Shown piece after piece: positions 1 through 7,719 of a stretch of DNA of 64,000 nt. The position numbers were made by a program, and so were the translations under genes. Source of the DNA: Streptomyces parvulus (GTDB taxonomy: Bacteria > Actinomycetota > Actinomycetes > Streptomycetales > Streptomycetaceae). The notes beneath the pieces were generated by a model. The model searched no databases, was not told where the DNA came from, and saw nothing but the letters and a program-made list of their open reading frames with translations. Positions within the stretch are counted from its first letter, which is position 1. The number at the start of each line of letters is the position of its first letter. The DNA is taken from contig NZ_BMRX01000002.1 of the NCBI RefSeq assembly GCF_014648855.1, positions 248,001 to 312,000 of the forward strand, given 5' to 3'.

Positions 1-932
1 CCGGCGAGGCCCTGCTGTCGGACCTCAACCAGCTCAGCCGCTTCGCCCGGCTGCTCGGCCCGCTGGTCCCCGGCATGGACGTCAAGCCGCTGATCGCGGA
101 GCTGAAGGACCGCGTCTCGGAGGAGCTGGACTACGACCTGGAGGCGCAGGCCCAGCGGATCCACGCCGAGGAGTTCGCGGAGGACCCGGACATCCTGGTG
201 CCGGACGTCGTCCACCAGTGCGACCAGGTGCTGATCACCGAGTGGATCGACGGCATCCCGCTCTCGGAGATCATCTCGGACGGCACGCAGGAGCAGCGGG
301 ACCGCGCCGGCCAGCTGCTGGCCCACTTCCTCTTCTCCGGCCCGGCGCGCACCGGGCTCCTGCACGCCGACCCGCACCCGGGCAACTTCCGGCTGCTGCC
401 GGGCGGCCCGGAGGGCGAGGACGACTGGCGTCTGGGCGTCCTGGACTTCGGCACCGTCGACCGGCTGCCGGGCGGTCTGCCCGAGCCCATCGGCGAGGCG
501 CTGCGGATGACGCTCGACGGTGAGGCGGACGCCGTCTACGAGATGCTCCGCACGGAGGGCTTCGTCAGGGAGTCGATAGAGCTGGACCCCGACGCCGTTC
601 TCGACTACCTGCTGCCGATCATCGAGCCGGCCCGGGCCGACGAGTTCACCTTCACCCGAAGCTGGATGCGGAGCCAGGCGGCCCGCATCGGCGACCCCCG
701 CTCCCCCGCCTACCAGCTGGCCAAGCAGCTGAATCTGCCGCCGTCCTACCTCCTGATCCACCGTGTGACCTTGAGCACGATCGGCGTGCTGTGTCAGCTG
801 GGAGCCACCGTCCGGCTGCGTGACGAGCTGGCCGACTGGCTGGTGGGCTTCGCGGCCGAGGAGGAGACGGACGAAGGGGTAGCCGCGGCCGGCGAGGACG
901 CGTACGAGGAGGACGAAGCGGCGGAGGCTTGA
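1..932 (+). CDS. AarF/UbiB (ABC1) family kinase-like protein, C-terminal part
   Basis: The reading frame is open from the left edge, so the N-terminus lies outside the window. The visible part has the hallmarks of the UbiB/ABC1 atypical kinase family: an EELDYDLEA segment, an HADPHPGN catalytic-loop-like motif and an LDFGT metal-binding motif (the DFG equivalent). Family members are ATPase or kinase-like proteins linked to quinone or lipid metabolism. The substrate in actinomycetes is not established. The last 30 residues are acidic and low in complexity. The gene converges on the wblC unit, with a strong hairpin between them. Confidence 0.9.
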   Translation, partial: GEALLSDLNQLSRFARLLGPLVPGMDVKPLIAELKDRVSEELDYDLEAQAQRIHAEEFAEDPDILVPDVVHQCDQVLITEWIDGIPLSEIISDGTQEQRDRAGQLLAHFLFSGPARTGLLHADPHPGNFRLLPGGPEGEDDWRLGVLDFGTVDRLPGGLPEPIGEALRMTLDGEADAVYEMLRTEGFVRESIELDPDAVLDYLLPIIEPARADEFTFTRSWMRSQAARIGDPRSPAYQLAKQLNLPPSYLLIHRVTLSTIGVLCQLGATVRLRDELADWLVGFAAEEETDEGVAAAGEDAYEEDEAAEA

Positions 933-950
933 CGCCCCCGGCGCCGAACG

Positions 951-994
951 GCCCGTGGGGGCCGGCCCGTTCGGACGGACCGGCCCCCACGGGC
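951..994. terminator. Bidirectional hairpin terminator
   Basis: A perfect 15-bp GC-rich stem (951-965 with 980-994) with a 14-nt loop lies just after the UbiB-like gene and faces the end of the convergent wblC unit. There is no long T tract, which is normal for Streptomyces terminators. Confidence 0.75.
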
Positions 995-1002
995 AGAGCT
1001 TC

Positions 1003-1022
1003 CTCTCCCCCGAGGGGGAGAG
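1003..1022 (-). terminator. Short hairpin after the wblC transcription unit
   Basis: A near-perfect inverted repeat of about eight base pairs lies 21 nt past the stop of the last gene of the minus-strand unit. With the larger hairpin at 951-994 it probably ends wblC transcription. Confidence 0.4.
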
Positions 1023-1042
1023 CACCGCTTCAGGTGTGTCTG

Positions 1043-1366
1043 CTACTGCATGACCGCCATGGCCAGCGCACGCCGGGCGCGCATCGAGGCGCGCTCCGCC
1101 CTGCGCTGCATCCGGCGAGCGGTCGCCAGGCGCATCGCCCGGCGCTCCTGCTCTGCCTCGATCAGGCGGTCGTGCATATGCGCACGTGCCAGGGCTTCTG
1201 GGATGAGTTGCATTTCGCGGGTCCTGTTCTGGCGCGAGTCCTTCGCGCCGGTGGTGGTGAAGTCTTCAGGCGCGGAGCCTGCGAGGTCGTGGGGGGACGG
1301 CTTCATCGGGGCCTGCTTCTGGGGGTCGTACGTGAGGGGGCGGTCGATCGTTCCGGTGATGTTCAT
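1043..1366 (-). CDS. Small basic hypothetical protein coupled to wblC
   Basis: A 107-aa protein. Its ATG overlaps the wblC stop in an ATGA junction, so it should be translated with wblC from the same mRNA. The C-terminal half is rich in Arg, Ala and Met and predicted helical, with many RRA and RRM steps; there is no signal peptide, membrane helix or cysteine cluster. I do not recognise a domain. Overlap with an antibiotic-response regulator suggests a linked role, but that is inference from position only. Confidence 0.7.
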   Translation of the reverse strand: MNITGTIDRPLTYDPQKQAPMKPSPHDLAGSAPEDFTTTGAKDSRQNRTREMQLIPEALARAHMHDRLIEAEQERRAMRLATARRMQRRAERASMRARRALAMAVMQ

Positions 1367-1731
1367 GCCGAAACCGGGTTCTTGCGCGGGCGGCCGCGCG
1401 GCCGCTTCCGGGCGACGACGACACCCTGGACGAACAGCTCGCCGCCCCAGACGCCCCAGGGCTCACGCCGCTCCTTGGCTCCGGCGAGGCAGGCCTCGAC
1501 CAGCGGGCAGGTGCGGCAGAGGGACTTGGCGTACTCGACGTCCGCCGGCGACTCGGCGAAGAAGACCTCGGGGTCGTAGGAGCGGCAGGGGACGGGTACG
1601 CCGAGGTTCTCGATGGCGTCGTCGAGCGCGGTGAGCGCGGTGAGCGGGGTCAAGGTGGAGTCCTCCGTGGAACAGGGCTTGGGGATCGTGTCGGAAGGCG
1701 GTACGGACGGGGCGTGCGCTTCGAGTTGCAC
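1363..1731 (-). CDS. wblC: WhiB-like regulator WblC (WhiB7)
   Basis: A 122-aa WhiB-family protein. Four cluster cysteines (C49, C72, C75, C81) should bind a 4Fe-4S cluster, and the GVWGG turn at 93-97 is the σ-factor contact loop. The RGRPRK sequence at 112-117 is an AT-hook, which distinguishes WhiB7/WblC from other Wbl proteins. The known family role is to bind the principal sigma factor and AT-rich DNA near -35 elements, switching on intrinsic antibiotic-resistance genes when translation is inhibited. The start is GTG, at the family-conserved N-terminus. The next gene upstream is UvrD2, as in mycobacteria. The leader carries an upstream ORF, a hairpin and an attenuator. Confidence 0.96.
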   Translation of the reverse strand: MQLEAHAPSVPPSDTIPKPCSTEDSTLTPLTALTALDDAIENLGVPVPCRSYDPEVFFAESPADVEYAKSLCRTCPLVEACLAGAKERREPWGVWGGELFVQGVVVARKRPRGRPRKNPVSA

Positions 1732-1849
1732 GGGGTGGTCTTCCTCGTCTGGTCGTTCCGGCCGGTTGGCCGGGTGGCGGCTTGGTACCGGGTTCTTTTC
1801 TTGTCCCGAGGCTCCTTCTTGCTGTCGTCCCCGTTCGAGGACAAACAGA

Positions 1850-1884
1850 AGGGCCGCGGATCCCGGGTGGGGTTCCGCGGCCCT
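1850..1884 (-). terminator. Attenuator-type intrinsic terminator in the wblC leader
   Basis: An 11-bp perfect stem (1850-1860 with 1874-1884), loop of 13, is followed on the minus strand by the T-rich run TCTGTTTGT. It lies after the upstream ORF and before wblC, so it would stop wblC transcription unless an alternative fold forms. It is one of the few terminators here with a true T tract. Confidence 0.85.
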
Positions 1885-1894
1885 GAAGGCGCCG

Positions 1895-1913
1895 GCCTGA
1901 TCGACGATCAGGC
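1895..1913 (-). promoter_or_regulatory. Hairpin covering the stop codon of the wblC upstream ORF
   Basis: A perfect 8-bp stem with a 3-nt loop. The TGA of the upstream ORF (1908-1910) lies in its stem, only 10 nt ahead of the attenuator stem. A ribosome stalled or terminating here would disrupt this hairpin, so it is well placed to link uORF translation to attenuator folding. That mechanism is inference. Confidence 0.55.
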
Positions 1914-2240
1914 TGGATCACTCCAGGGTTCTGGCCCACGGAAGGCCCACATCAGGTGGTGCTGCGTCGTCTGCTTCCGGAATCCGGCACCGGTCGCGGT
2001 AAAGGCATAGGCCTGCGCCTGTGCCGTTACAGCTGCTTCCAGTGCCTTGGTCGGTCGCTCATTGCGCTCGCGGACGGGAAGGCCCGCGGGGGCAACGGAG
2101 AGGGCGGCCGGACGGGCGGCACGAATGCCGGACAGACCGGTGCCCGAGTCGGAGGCGCCGAGGATGCACAGGGAGACGGCCGAGCGATCGGTCATTTTGG
2201 CGGTGAAGCCGGCGTTGAAGCTGGTGTTGATGCTGATCAC
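1908..2240 (-). CDS. Upstream ORF (leader peptide) of wblC
   Basis: A 110-codon ORF starting at GTG 2240, with a perfect AGGAGG Shine-Dalgarno nine nt upstream, that fills most of the wblC leader. Its stop sits in a small hairpin directly ahead of the attenuator. whiB7/wblC leaders in actinobacteria are known to use an upstream ORF that senses impaired translation to relieve transcription termination; this arrangement fits. An earlier in-frame GTG at 2309 lacks a Shine-Dalgarno. The peptide has no recognised domain, and its sequence may matter less than its translation. Confidence 0.7.
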   Translation of the reverse strand: MISINTSFNAGFTAKMTDRSAVSLCILGASDSGTGLSGIRAARPAALSVAPAGLPVRERNERPTKALEAAVTAQAQAYAFTATGAGFRKQTTQHHLMWAFRGPEPWSDPA

Positions 2241-2351
2241 TGGACTCGCCTCCTCTCGGCGTCTAGGGGGACTGGGATGAACCAGTCCGTGGATATGCAA
2301 GTACAACACGGAGTCAGGGCCTTCGGGAAGGCCACTGTTCCCGTGACCAAG

Positions 2352-2389
2352 AACCTATGGGGATTCCCGGGGCATGCGCAAACTATTTT
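2352..2389 (-). promoter_or_regulatory. wblC promoter with WblC-type AT block
   Basis: Reading on the minus strand: an AAAAT block (2385-2389), 3 nt, a -35 TTGCGC (2376-2381), an 18-bp spacer and a -10 TAGGTT (2352-2357). An AT run just upstream of the -35 is the known signature of WhiB7/WblC-activated promoters, so wblC is probably autoregulated. The predicted start near 2345 gives a leader of about 610 nt. Confidence 0.75.
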
Positions 2390-2404
2390 CTCGACGAGTT
2401 TGCG

Positions 2405-4609
2405 TCAGTCGTCGTCCTCCAGCCCCACTCCCTCTTGACCTGCGCAGATGGCCAGGACGTCGACTCCGTAGCGGTTGAGCTTGCGCGCTCCGACCCCGGG
2501 GATCCTCGCCAGCTCACGCTCGTCCTCCGGTACGGACTCGGCGATCGCCATCAGTGTCTTGTCGGTGAAGACGCAGAAGGCGGGCTGGCCGCTGCGGCCC
2601 GCCTGGACCTCCCGCCACTCACGCAGCCGCTCGTAGACGCCCTCGTCCATGTCGGACGGGCAGTCCTCGCAGCGCATCAGCTTCATCTCGCCGGCACCGG
2701 TGAGGGTGCGTCCGCAGACCCGGCAGCGCGCCGGTGTGCGCGGGGTGCGCCTCGGGACGGCGGACGCCACGGCGCCGCTTCCCCGCCCGCGCTCGACGCC
2801 GCCTGCGCCGCCGCCGGCCGCCGCCTGGCCGCCCGCGGTGCCCGAGCCGGGCCGGAGCCCCTTGAGGAAGCGGCTGGGCCTTCGGCTGGGCCTGCCGCCG
2901 GGTGAGCGGGAGAGCGCCCAGGAGAGGTGCAGACGCTCCCGGGCGCGGGTGACGCCGACGTAGAGGAGGCGGCGCTCCTCCTCGATCTGCTCGTCGGTCT
3001 TTGCGTAGGTGATCGGCATCATGCCCTCGGCGACGCCCACCAGGAAGACGACGTCCCACTCCAGGCCCTTGGCCGAGTGCAGGGAGGCGAGGGTGACGCC
3101 CTGGACCGTGGGGGCGTGCTGGGCGCCCGCCCGCTCGTCCAGCTCGGCCACGAGGTCGCTCAGCGTGACGCCCGCCCGGGCGGCGGAGAAGTCCTGGGCC
3201 AGTGCGACGAGGGCGGCCAGCGACTCCCAGCGCTCGCGGACGGCACCCGACCCGGCCGGGGGCGCGGGGGTCCAGCCCTCCCCGGAGAGCACGGCGCGCA
3301 CCTGCGAGGGCAGGTCGACGGCGTCGTCGAGGAGGGAGTCGTTGCCGCCGAAGCGGGCCGCGGCCCGCAGGGCGCTGTTGGCCTTGCGCACCTCGGGACG
3401 GTCGAAGAAGCGCTCCGCGCCCCGCAGCTGGTACGGGACGCCGGCGTCGGCGAGGGCCTGCTCGTAGGTCTCCGACTGGGAGTTGGTGCGGAACAGGATC
3501 GCGATCTCGGAGGCGGGGACGCCCGCGTCCAGGAGTTCGCGGATGCGGCGCGCGGCGCCCTCGGCCTCGGCCGGTTCGTCCGTGTACTCGGCGTAGGCGG
3601 GGTCGGGGCCCGCGGGGCGCTGGGAGACGAGTTCCAGCCGGTGGTCGGCGGCGCGGCCGCGGGCCTGGGCGAGCAGTCCGTTGGCCAGGTGGACGACCTG
3701 GGGGGTGGAGCGGTAGTCGCGGACGAGTTTGACGACGGTGGCGCCCGGGTGGCGGCCGCGGAAGTCAAGGAGATGGTCGGGCGTTGCTCCCGTGAACGAA
3801 TAGATCGTCTGGCTGGCGTCGCCGACCACGCACAGGTCGTCGCGGTCGCCGAGCCACAGCTCCAGCAGGCGCTGCTGGAGCGGGCTGACGTCCTGGTACT
3901 CGTCGACCACGAAGTGCTGGTACTGGGCGCGGACCTGTTCGGCGACGTCCTGGCGGTCCTGGAGGACGGCCACCGTCAGCAGCAGCACGTCCTCGAAGTC
4001 GATCACACCGCGGGAGCGCTTGAGGTCCTCGTACGCGGCGTAGAGCTGGGCGATCTCCGCGGGGTCGCGGGGTGCCTCACGGCCGGCCCTGGCCGCGGCG
4101 AGGGCGTAGTCGGCGGGGACGGTCTGGGTCACCTTGGACCACTCGATCTCCGCGGTGGTGTCCCGCAGCTCGCCCCGGTCCAGGCGGATGCGGCAGGCGG
4201 CGGCCGCGTCGGCGACGAGCTGGACCTTGCGGTCGACCAGCCTGGGCAGGGAGCCGCCGATCGCCTTCGGCCAGAAGTACTGGAGCTGGCGCAGCGCCGC
4301 CGAGTGGAAGGTGCGGGCCTGGACGCCGGACGCCCCGAGCTGGCGCAGCCTGCCCCGCATCTCCCCCGCGGCACGGTTGGTGAAGGTGACGGCGAGGACG
4401 CTGGTGGGCTGGAGGATCCCGGCGCGCACCCCGTAGGCGATGCGGTGGGTGATGGCCCGGGTCTTGCCCGTGCCGGCACCCGCCAGCACGCACACCGGTC
4501 CGCGCAGGGCGGTCGCCACCTCGCGCTGCTCGGGGTCGAGCCCGTCGAGCACCGCGTCGGCCGAGTCCGGTACCTGCGGGAAGAGGGTGGAGTGCGTTGC
4601 TGCTGTCAC
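2405..4609 (-). CDS. uvrD2: UvrD2-type ATP-dependent DNA helicase
   Basis: A 734-aa superfamily 1A helicase. The Walker A GAGTGKT lies near residue 50, the motif II VDEYQDV near 245, and later UvrD motifs follow. After a Gly/Arg-rich linker the C-terminus has a four-cysteine zinc motif (CRVCG and CEDC pairs) and an HRDC domain, the layout of mycobacterial UvrD2. It should be a 3'-5' helicase for repair or replication restart. I chose GTG 4609 because it precedes the conserved N-terminus; the frame stays open to 5149, but that extension overlaps the divergent mycoredoxin gene. Shine-Dalgarno is weak. Confidence 0.93.
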   Translation of the reverse strand: MTAATHSTLFPQVPDSADAVLDGLDPEQREVATALRGPVCVLAGAGTGKTRAITHRIAYGVRAGILQPTSVLAVTFTNRAAGEMRGRLRQLGASGVQARTFHSAALRQLQYFWPKAIGGSLPRLVDRKVQLVADAAAACRIRLDRGELRDTTAEIEWSKVTQTVPADYALAAARAGREAPRDPAEIAQLYAAYEDLKRSRGVIDFEDVLLLTVAVLQDRQDVAEQVRAQYQHFVVDEYQDVSPLQQRLLELWLGDRDDLCVVGDASQTIYSFTGATPDHLLDFRGRHPGATVVKLVRDYRSTPQVVHLANGLLAQARGRAADHRLELVSQRPAGPDPAYAEYTDEPAEAEGAARRIRELLDAGVPASEIAILFRTNSQSETYEQALADAGVPYQLRGAERFFDRPEVRKANSALRAAARFGGNDSLLDDAVDLPSQVRAVLSGEGWTPAPPAGSGAVRERWESLAALVALAQDFSAARAGVTLSDLVAELDERAGAQHAPTVQGVTLASLHSAKGLEWDVVFLVGVAEGMMPITYAKTDEQIEEERRLLYVGVTRARERLHLSWALSRSPGGRPSRRPSRFLKGLRPGSGTAGGQAAAGGGAGGVERGRGSGAVASAVPRRTPRTPARCRVCGRTLTGAGEMKLMRCEDCPSDMDEGVYERLREWREVQAGRSGQPAFCVFTDKTLMAIAESVPEDERELARIPGVGARKLNRYGVDVLAICAGQEGVGLEDDD

Positions 4610-4707
4610 ACCGCCATGCTGCCAGGTCTCGCGAGACGGCCGAGTCGGTTGTCCACAGGCACGCTCTGATTGTCGTACCGATACGGGTGTGAGGTCACCG
4701 GTGGGGC

Positions 4708-4734
4708 GGGAATGGTGGCGCCGCCGTGGACGTT
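4708..4734 (+). promoter_or_regulatory. σR-type promoter of the mycoredoxin gene
   Basis: GGGAAT (4708-4713), exactly 18 nt, then GTT (4732-4734). This matches the thiol-oxidative-stress σR consensus of Streptomyces. It lies 61 nt upstream of the mycoredoxin ATG, which makes biological sense because σR controls thiol-redox genes. Confidence 0.85.
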
Positions 4735-4795
4735 CCCCTCCTGCGACCTCATCCCGAGCCGCCGGACCCCGAGTCGCCGAAGGAGCGCGAGAGAC

Positions 4796-5053
4796 ATGCC
4801 GGGCACTGTGACGATGTACAGCACCACGTGGTGCGGCTACTGCCGCCGGCTGAAGAGCCAGATGGACCGCGAGGGCATCCCGTACACCGAGATCAACATC
4901 GAGCACGACCCGGACTCCGCGGCGTTCGTGGAGAAGGCGAACGGCGGGAACCAGACGGTCCCCACGGTTCAGGTGGTCCCCGCGGGCGGTGGCACCGAGG
5001 TCGTCATGACGAACCCGAGCCTCGCCCAGGTGAAGCAGGCGCTCGGCGCCTGA
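4796..5053 (+). CDS. mrx: Mycoredoxin (glutaredoxin-fold thiol oxidoreductase)
   Basis: An 85-aa single-domain thioredoxin-fold protein with a CGYC active site near residues 13-16 and a TVPTV cis-proline region near 55-59. CGYC and this gene neighbourhood are typical of mycoredoxin-1, which reduces mycothiol mixed disulfides in the cytosol. The ATG has an AGGAG Shine-Dalgarno nine nt upstream. It is divergent from UvrD2 and followed by a 15-bp hairpin. A σR-type promoter lies upstream, so induction by disulfide stress is expected. Confidence 0.93.
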   Translation: MPGTVTMYSTTWCGYCRRLKSQMDREGIPYTEINIEHDPDSAAFVEKANGGNQTVPTVQVVPAGGGTEVVMTNPSLAQVKQALGA

Positions 5054-5076
5054 GCCGTCGACCGGCCTCGACACGC

Positions 5077-5111
5077 AGCCCCCGTACCGGATTCGCTCCG
5101 GTACGGGGGCT
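5077..5111. terminator. Bidirectional terminator hairpin
   Basis: A perfect 15-bp inverted repeat with a 5-nt loop between the convergent mycoredoxin and nudC genes. Confidence 0.85.
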
Positions 5112-5188
5112 GTGGTGTTGCGTGCTCCGGGGGTCTCGACGGCCACCACGGCCGTGCGGCAGAGGTCGTCCGGCGCGTGACCGCCCCC

Positions 5189-6133
5189 TCAGAACGCCGC
5201 CCGCGTAGGCAGCGGCTTCCCGTACCAGAGCTCGATGAGGCGTGCGGCGATCGAGATGCCGTACGGCGGGAGCACCTCTCCCGACTCGAAGGCGGCGCCC
5301 AGTTCGTCGCGGGAGAACCAGCGCGCCTCCTGGATCTCGTCGCCGTCGACCTCGATGTCGGTGGAGGTGGCGCGGGCCATGAAGCCGAGCATCAGGCTGG
5401 ACGGGAAGGGCCAGGGCTGGCTGGCGACGTACTCGACGGGGCCGACGGTGATCCCGGCCTCCTCCTGGACCTCGCGGCGCACCGACTGCTCGATGGACTC
5501 GCCGGGCTCCACGAAACCGGCGAGCGTGGAGAAGCGGCCCTCGGGCCAGTGCACCTGGCGGCCGAGCAGGATGCGGTCCTCGGCATCCGTGACGGCCATG
5601 ATCACGGCCGGGTCGGTGCGCGGGTAGTGCTCGGCGCCGCAGGCGGGGCAGCGGCGGATGTGGCCGGCCGCGGCGATGACGGTGCGCTCGCCGCAGCGGG
5701 AGCAGAATCGGTGCAGCCGCTGCCAGTTCTCCAGGGCGACCGCGTGGACCATCAGGCCCGCGTCGCGGGGCTCCAGGAGCAGCCCCGCCTCCCGCAGGCC
5801 CGCGGGGCGCGCGGACTGGTCCATGCGGCCGGGCAGGGAGTCCTTCTGGAGGGCGAAGTAGCTGACCCCGTCCTCGTCGGTGCCCAGGAAGTAGCGGTGC
5901 GCCTCGGTGAGCGGGGCCTCGAAGGAGGGGGTCATCACGAGTTCGGTGCGCCCGTCGGGCGTCTCGTCGATGAGGGCCTGGCCGCCGGAGACCACGAAGC
6001 AGCGCGTGGAGGGGTGACTCCACGCCGCCGCGAGCCATGCCTCGTCGAGGCGGTGGTGGGCGGCGCGGTCGAGACCGCTGGGCGCGGTGAGCGAGATGGG
6101 ACGGTCGGCGGTGTGGTCGGTCCAGGTGGTCAC
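5189..6133 (-). CDS. nudC: NAD+ diphosphatase (NudC), Nudix hydrolase
   Basis: About 314 aa. Four zinc cysteines (about C144, C147, C162, C165) precede a Nudix box at about 206-228 (GFVEPGES, then REVQEEAG). The NudC-specific SQPWPFP motif follows near 238. It should hydrolyse NAD(H) to NMN(H) plus AMP, and family members can remove NAD caps from RNA. I prefer GTG 6133, with GGAAG upstream; a TTG at 6145 adds four residues. Position between mycoredoxin and the AdnAB genes matches mycobacterial order. Confidence 0.92.
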   Translation of the reverse strand: MTTWTDHTADRPISLTAPSGLDRAAHHRLDEAWLAAAWSHPSTRCFVVSGGQALIDETPDGRTELVMTPSFEAPLTEAHRYFLGTDEDGVSYFALQKDSLPGRMDQSARPAGLREAGLLLEPRDAGLMVHAVALENWQRLHRFCSRCGERTVIAAAGHIRRCPACGAEHYPRTDPAVIMAVTDAEDRILLGRQVHWPEGRFSTLAGFVEPGESIEQSVRREVQEEAGITVGPVEYVASQPWPFPSSLMLGFMARATSTDIEVDGDEIQEARWFSRDELGAAFESGEVLPPYGISIAARLIELWYGKPLPTRAAF

Positions 6134-6293
6134 GGGTGCTTCCAACTCCCCCGGTGAGCGGTTCGTGTTCGGCGGGCGGGTGCGGCGGGTCGTACGGCGG
6201 GCGGGAGCCGGTCCGGGAGACTCGGTGCCGCGCGGCGGCCTTTTCAGTGTGCCGCGAGTGTCACCGGTCCGGTTCCGGGCCGTCGGCGGCGTC

Positions 6294-7706
6294 TCAGGGT
6301 GCGTGGCGCCAGTGCTCCCCCAGGTCGCCCCACAGGTGGGCGGCGGTCTCCACGCCCTTGAGCAGCAGGTCCAGCTCCACCTTCTCGTCCGGGGCGTGCC
6401 AGCCGTCGGACGGGACGGAGATGCCGAGGAACAGCACCGGGGTGCCGAGGACCTCCTGGAGGTCGGCGGCGGGTCCGGAGCCGCCCTCCCGCGTGTAGCG
6501 GACGGGTTTCCCGAAGGCCAGGCCCATCGCGCGGGCCACCGACCGCAGCGCCGGGTGGTCCAGCGGCGTCAGGCACGGGCGGGTGGCCGGGGCGAAGTCG
6601 ATCTCGCAGCGGATCCCCTCGGGCACTTGTCCGGCGGCCCACGCGCGGACGGCCTTCTCGACGTGGTCCGGGTCCTGGCCCGCGACCAGGCGGAAGGAGA
6701 GCTTCACCATGGCCGACGACGGGATGATCGTCTTGCTGCCCGGGCCCTGGTAGCCGCCGCCGATGCCGTTGACCTCGGCGGTGGGGCGCGCCCAGACGCG
6801 CTCCAGGGTGGTGTGGCCGGCCTCGCCGTGGGCGGCCCGGGACTTGGCCGTGTCCAGCCACCGCCGCTCGTCGAACGGCAGCTCGGCGAAGAGGGCGCGC
6901 TCCTCGTCGGTCAGCTCCACCACGCCGTCGTAGAAGCCGGGGACCGTCACGCGCGCGTGTTCGTCGTGCAGGGCGGCCACCAGGCGGGCGATCGCGGTGG
7001 CCGGGTTGGGCACCGCGCCGCCGAAGGAGCCCGAGTGGATGTCCTGGTCGGGGCCGTGGAACCGGATCTCGCACTCCGCGAGACCCCGCATGCCGGTGCA
7101 CACCGTGGGGGTGTCCTCGGACCACATGCCGGTGTCGGAGACGATCACCGCGTCCGCGCCGAGCCGGTCGGCGCGCTCCTCGACCAGGGCGCGGAAGTGC
7201 GGGGAGCCGGACTCCTCCTCGCCCTCGATCAGCAGTTTGAGGTTCACGGCGGGCGTGGTGCGGCCGGTGGCGGCAAGGTGGGCACGGACGCCGAGTGTGT
7301 GGAAGAACACCTGCCCCTTGTCGTCGGCGGCGCCGCGCGCGTAGAGCCGGTTGTCGCGGACGACCGGCTCGAAGGGGTCGCTGCTCCAGCCGTCCTCGCG
7401 GGCGGCGGGCTGCACGTCGTGGTGGCCGTAGACGAGGACCGTCGGGGCCTCGGGGTCTTCGGAGAGCCACTCGGCGAACACGGCCGGAGCGCCCGCGGTG
7501 GGCCACACCTCGGCGGTCCCGAAGCCGGTCTCCTCCAGCTTGGAGGCGAGCCATTCGGCGCTGCGGCGTACGTCTTGCGCGTGGTCGGGCTGCGCGGACA
7601 CCGAAGGGATGCGCAGCCAGGCGACGAGGTCGTCGAGGAAGGCGGCACGGTGCTGCTCGATGTACGTACGGACAGCGCTGACAGCATTGTCAACGGGGTG
7701 GCTCAT
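6294..7706 (-). CDS. M20 family dipeptidase / metallopeptidase
   Basis: A 470-aa zinc peptidase of the M20 family. Metal-binding motifs are visible: GHHDVQ near 90, ADDKG near 125 and EGEEESGS near 160, plus a dimerisation-domain insert in the middle. Family members cleave dipeptides or related amides in the cytosol; the substrate is not predictable here. The ATG at 7706 has no Shine-Dalgarno; a TAGGCT hexamer lies 7 nt upstream, so the mRNA is probably leaderless and transcribed separately from adnB. Confidence 0.9.
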   Translation of the reverse strand: MSHPVDNAVSAVRTYIEQHRAAFLDDLVAWLRIPSVSAQPDHAQDVRRSAEWLASKLEETGFGTAEVWPTAGAPAVFAEWLSEDPEAPTVLVYGHHDVQPAAREDGWSSDPFEPVVRDNRLYARGAADDKGQVFFHTLGVRAHLAATGRTTPAVNLKLLIEGEEESGSPHFRALVEERADRLGADAVIVSDTGMWSEDTPTVCTGMRGLAECEIRFHGPDQDIHSGSFGGAVPNPATAIARLVAALHDEHARVTVPGFYDGVVELTDEERALFAELPFDERRWLDTAKSRAAHGEAGHTTLERVWARPTAEVNGIGGGYQGPGSKTIIPSSAMVKLSFRLVAGQDPDHVEKAVRAWAAGQVPEGIRCEIDFAPATRPCLTPLDHPALRSVARAMGLAFGKPVRYTREGGSGPAADLQEVLGTPVLFLGISVPSDGWHAPDEKVELDLLLKGVETAAHLWGDLGEHWRHAP

Positions 7707-7713
7707 ACTCACG

Positions 7714-7719
7714 AGCCTA
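7714..7719 (-). promoter_or_regulatory. -10 element, leaderless candidate (M20 peptidase)
   Basis: TAGGCT lies 7 nt before the ATG at 7706 and overlaps the adnB stop codon. No Shine-Dalgarno is present. Confidence 0.5.

Noticed and set aside
2238..2309. Longer wblC upstream ORF from GTG 2309
   Set aside because: No Shine-Dalgarno at 2309, whereas GTG 2240 has a perfect AGGAGG at good spacing.
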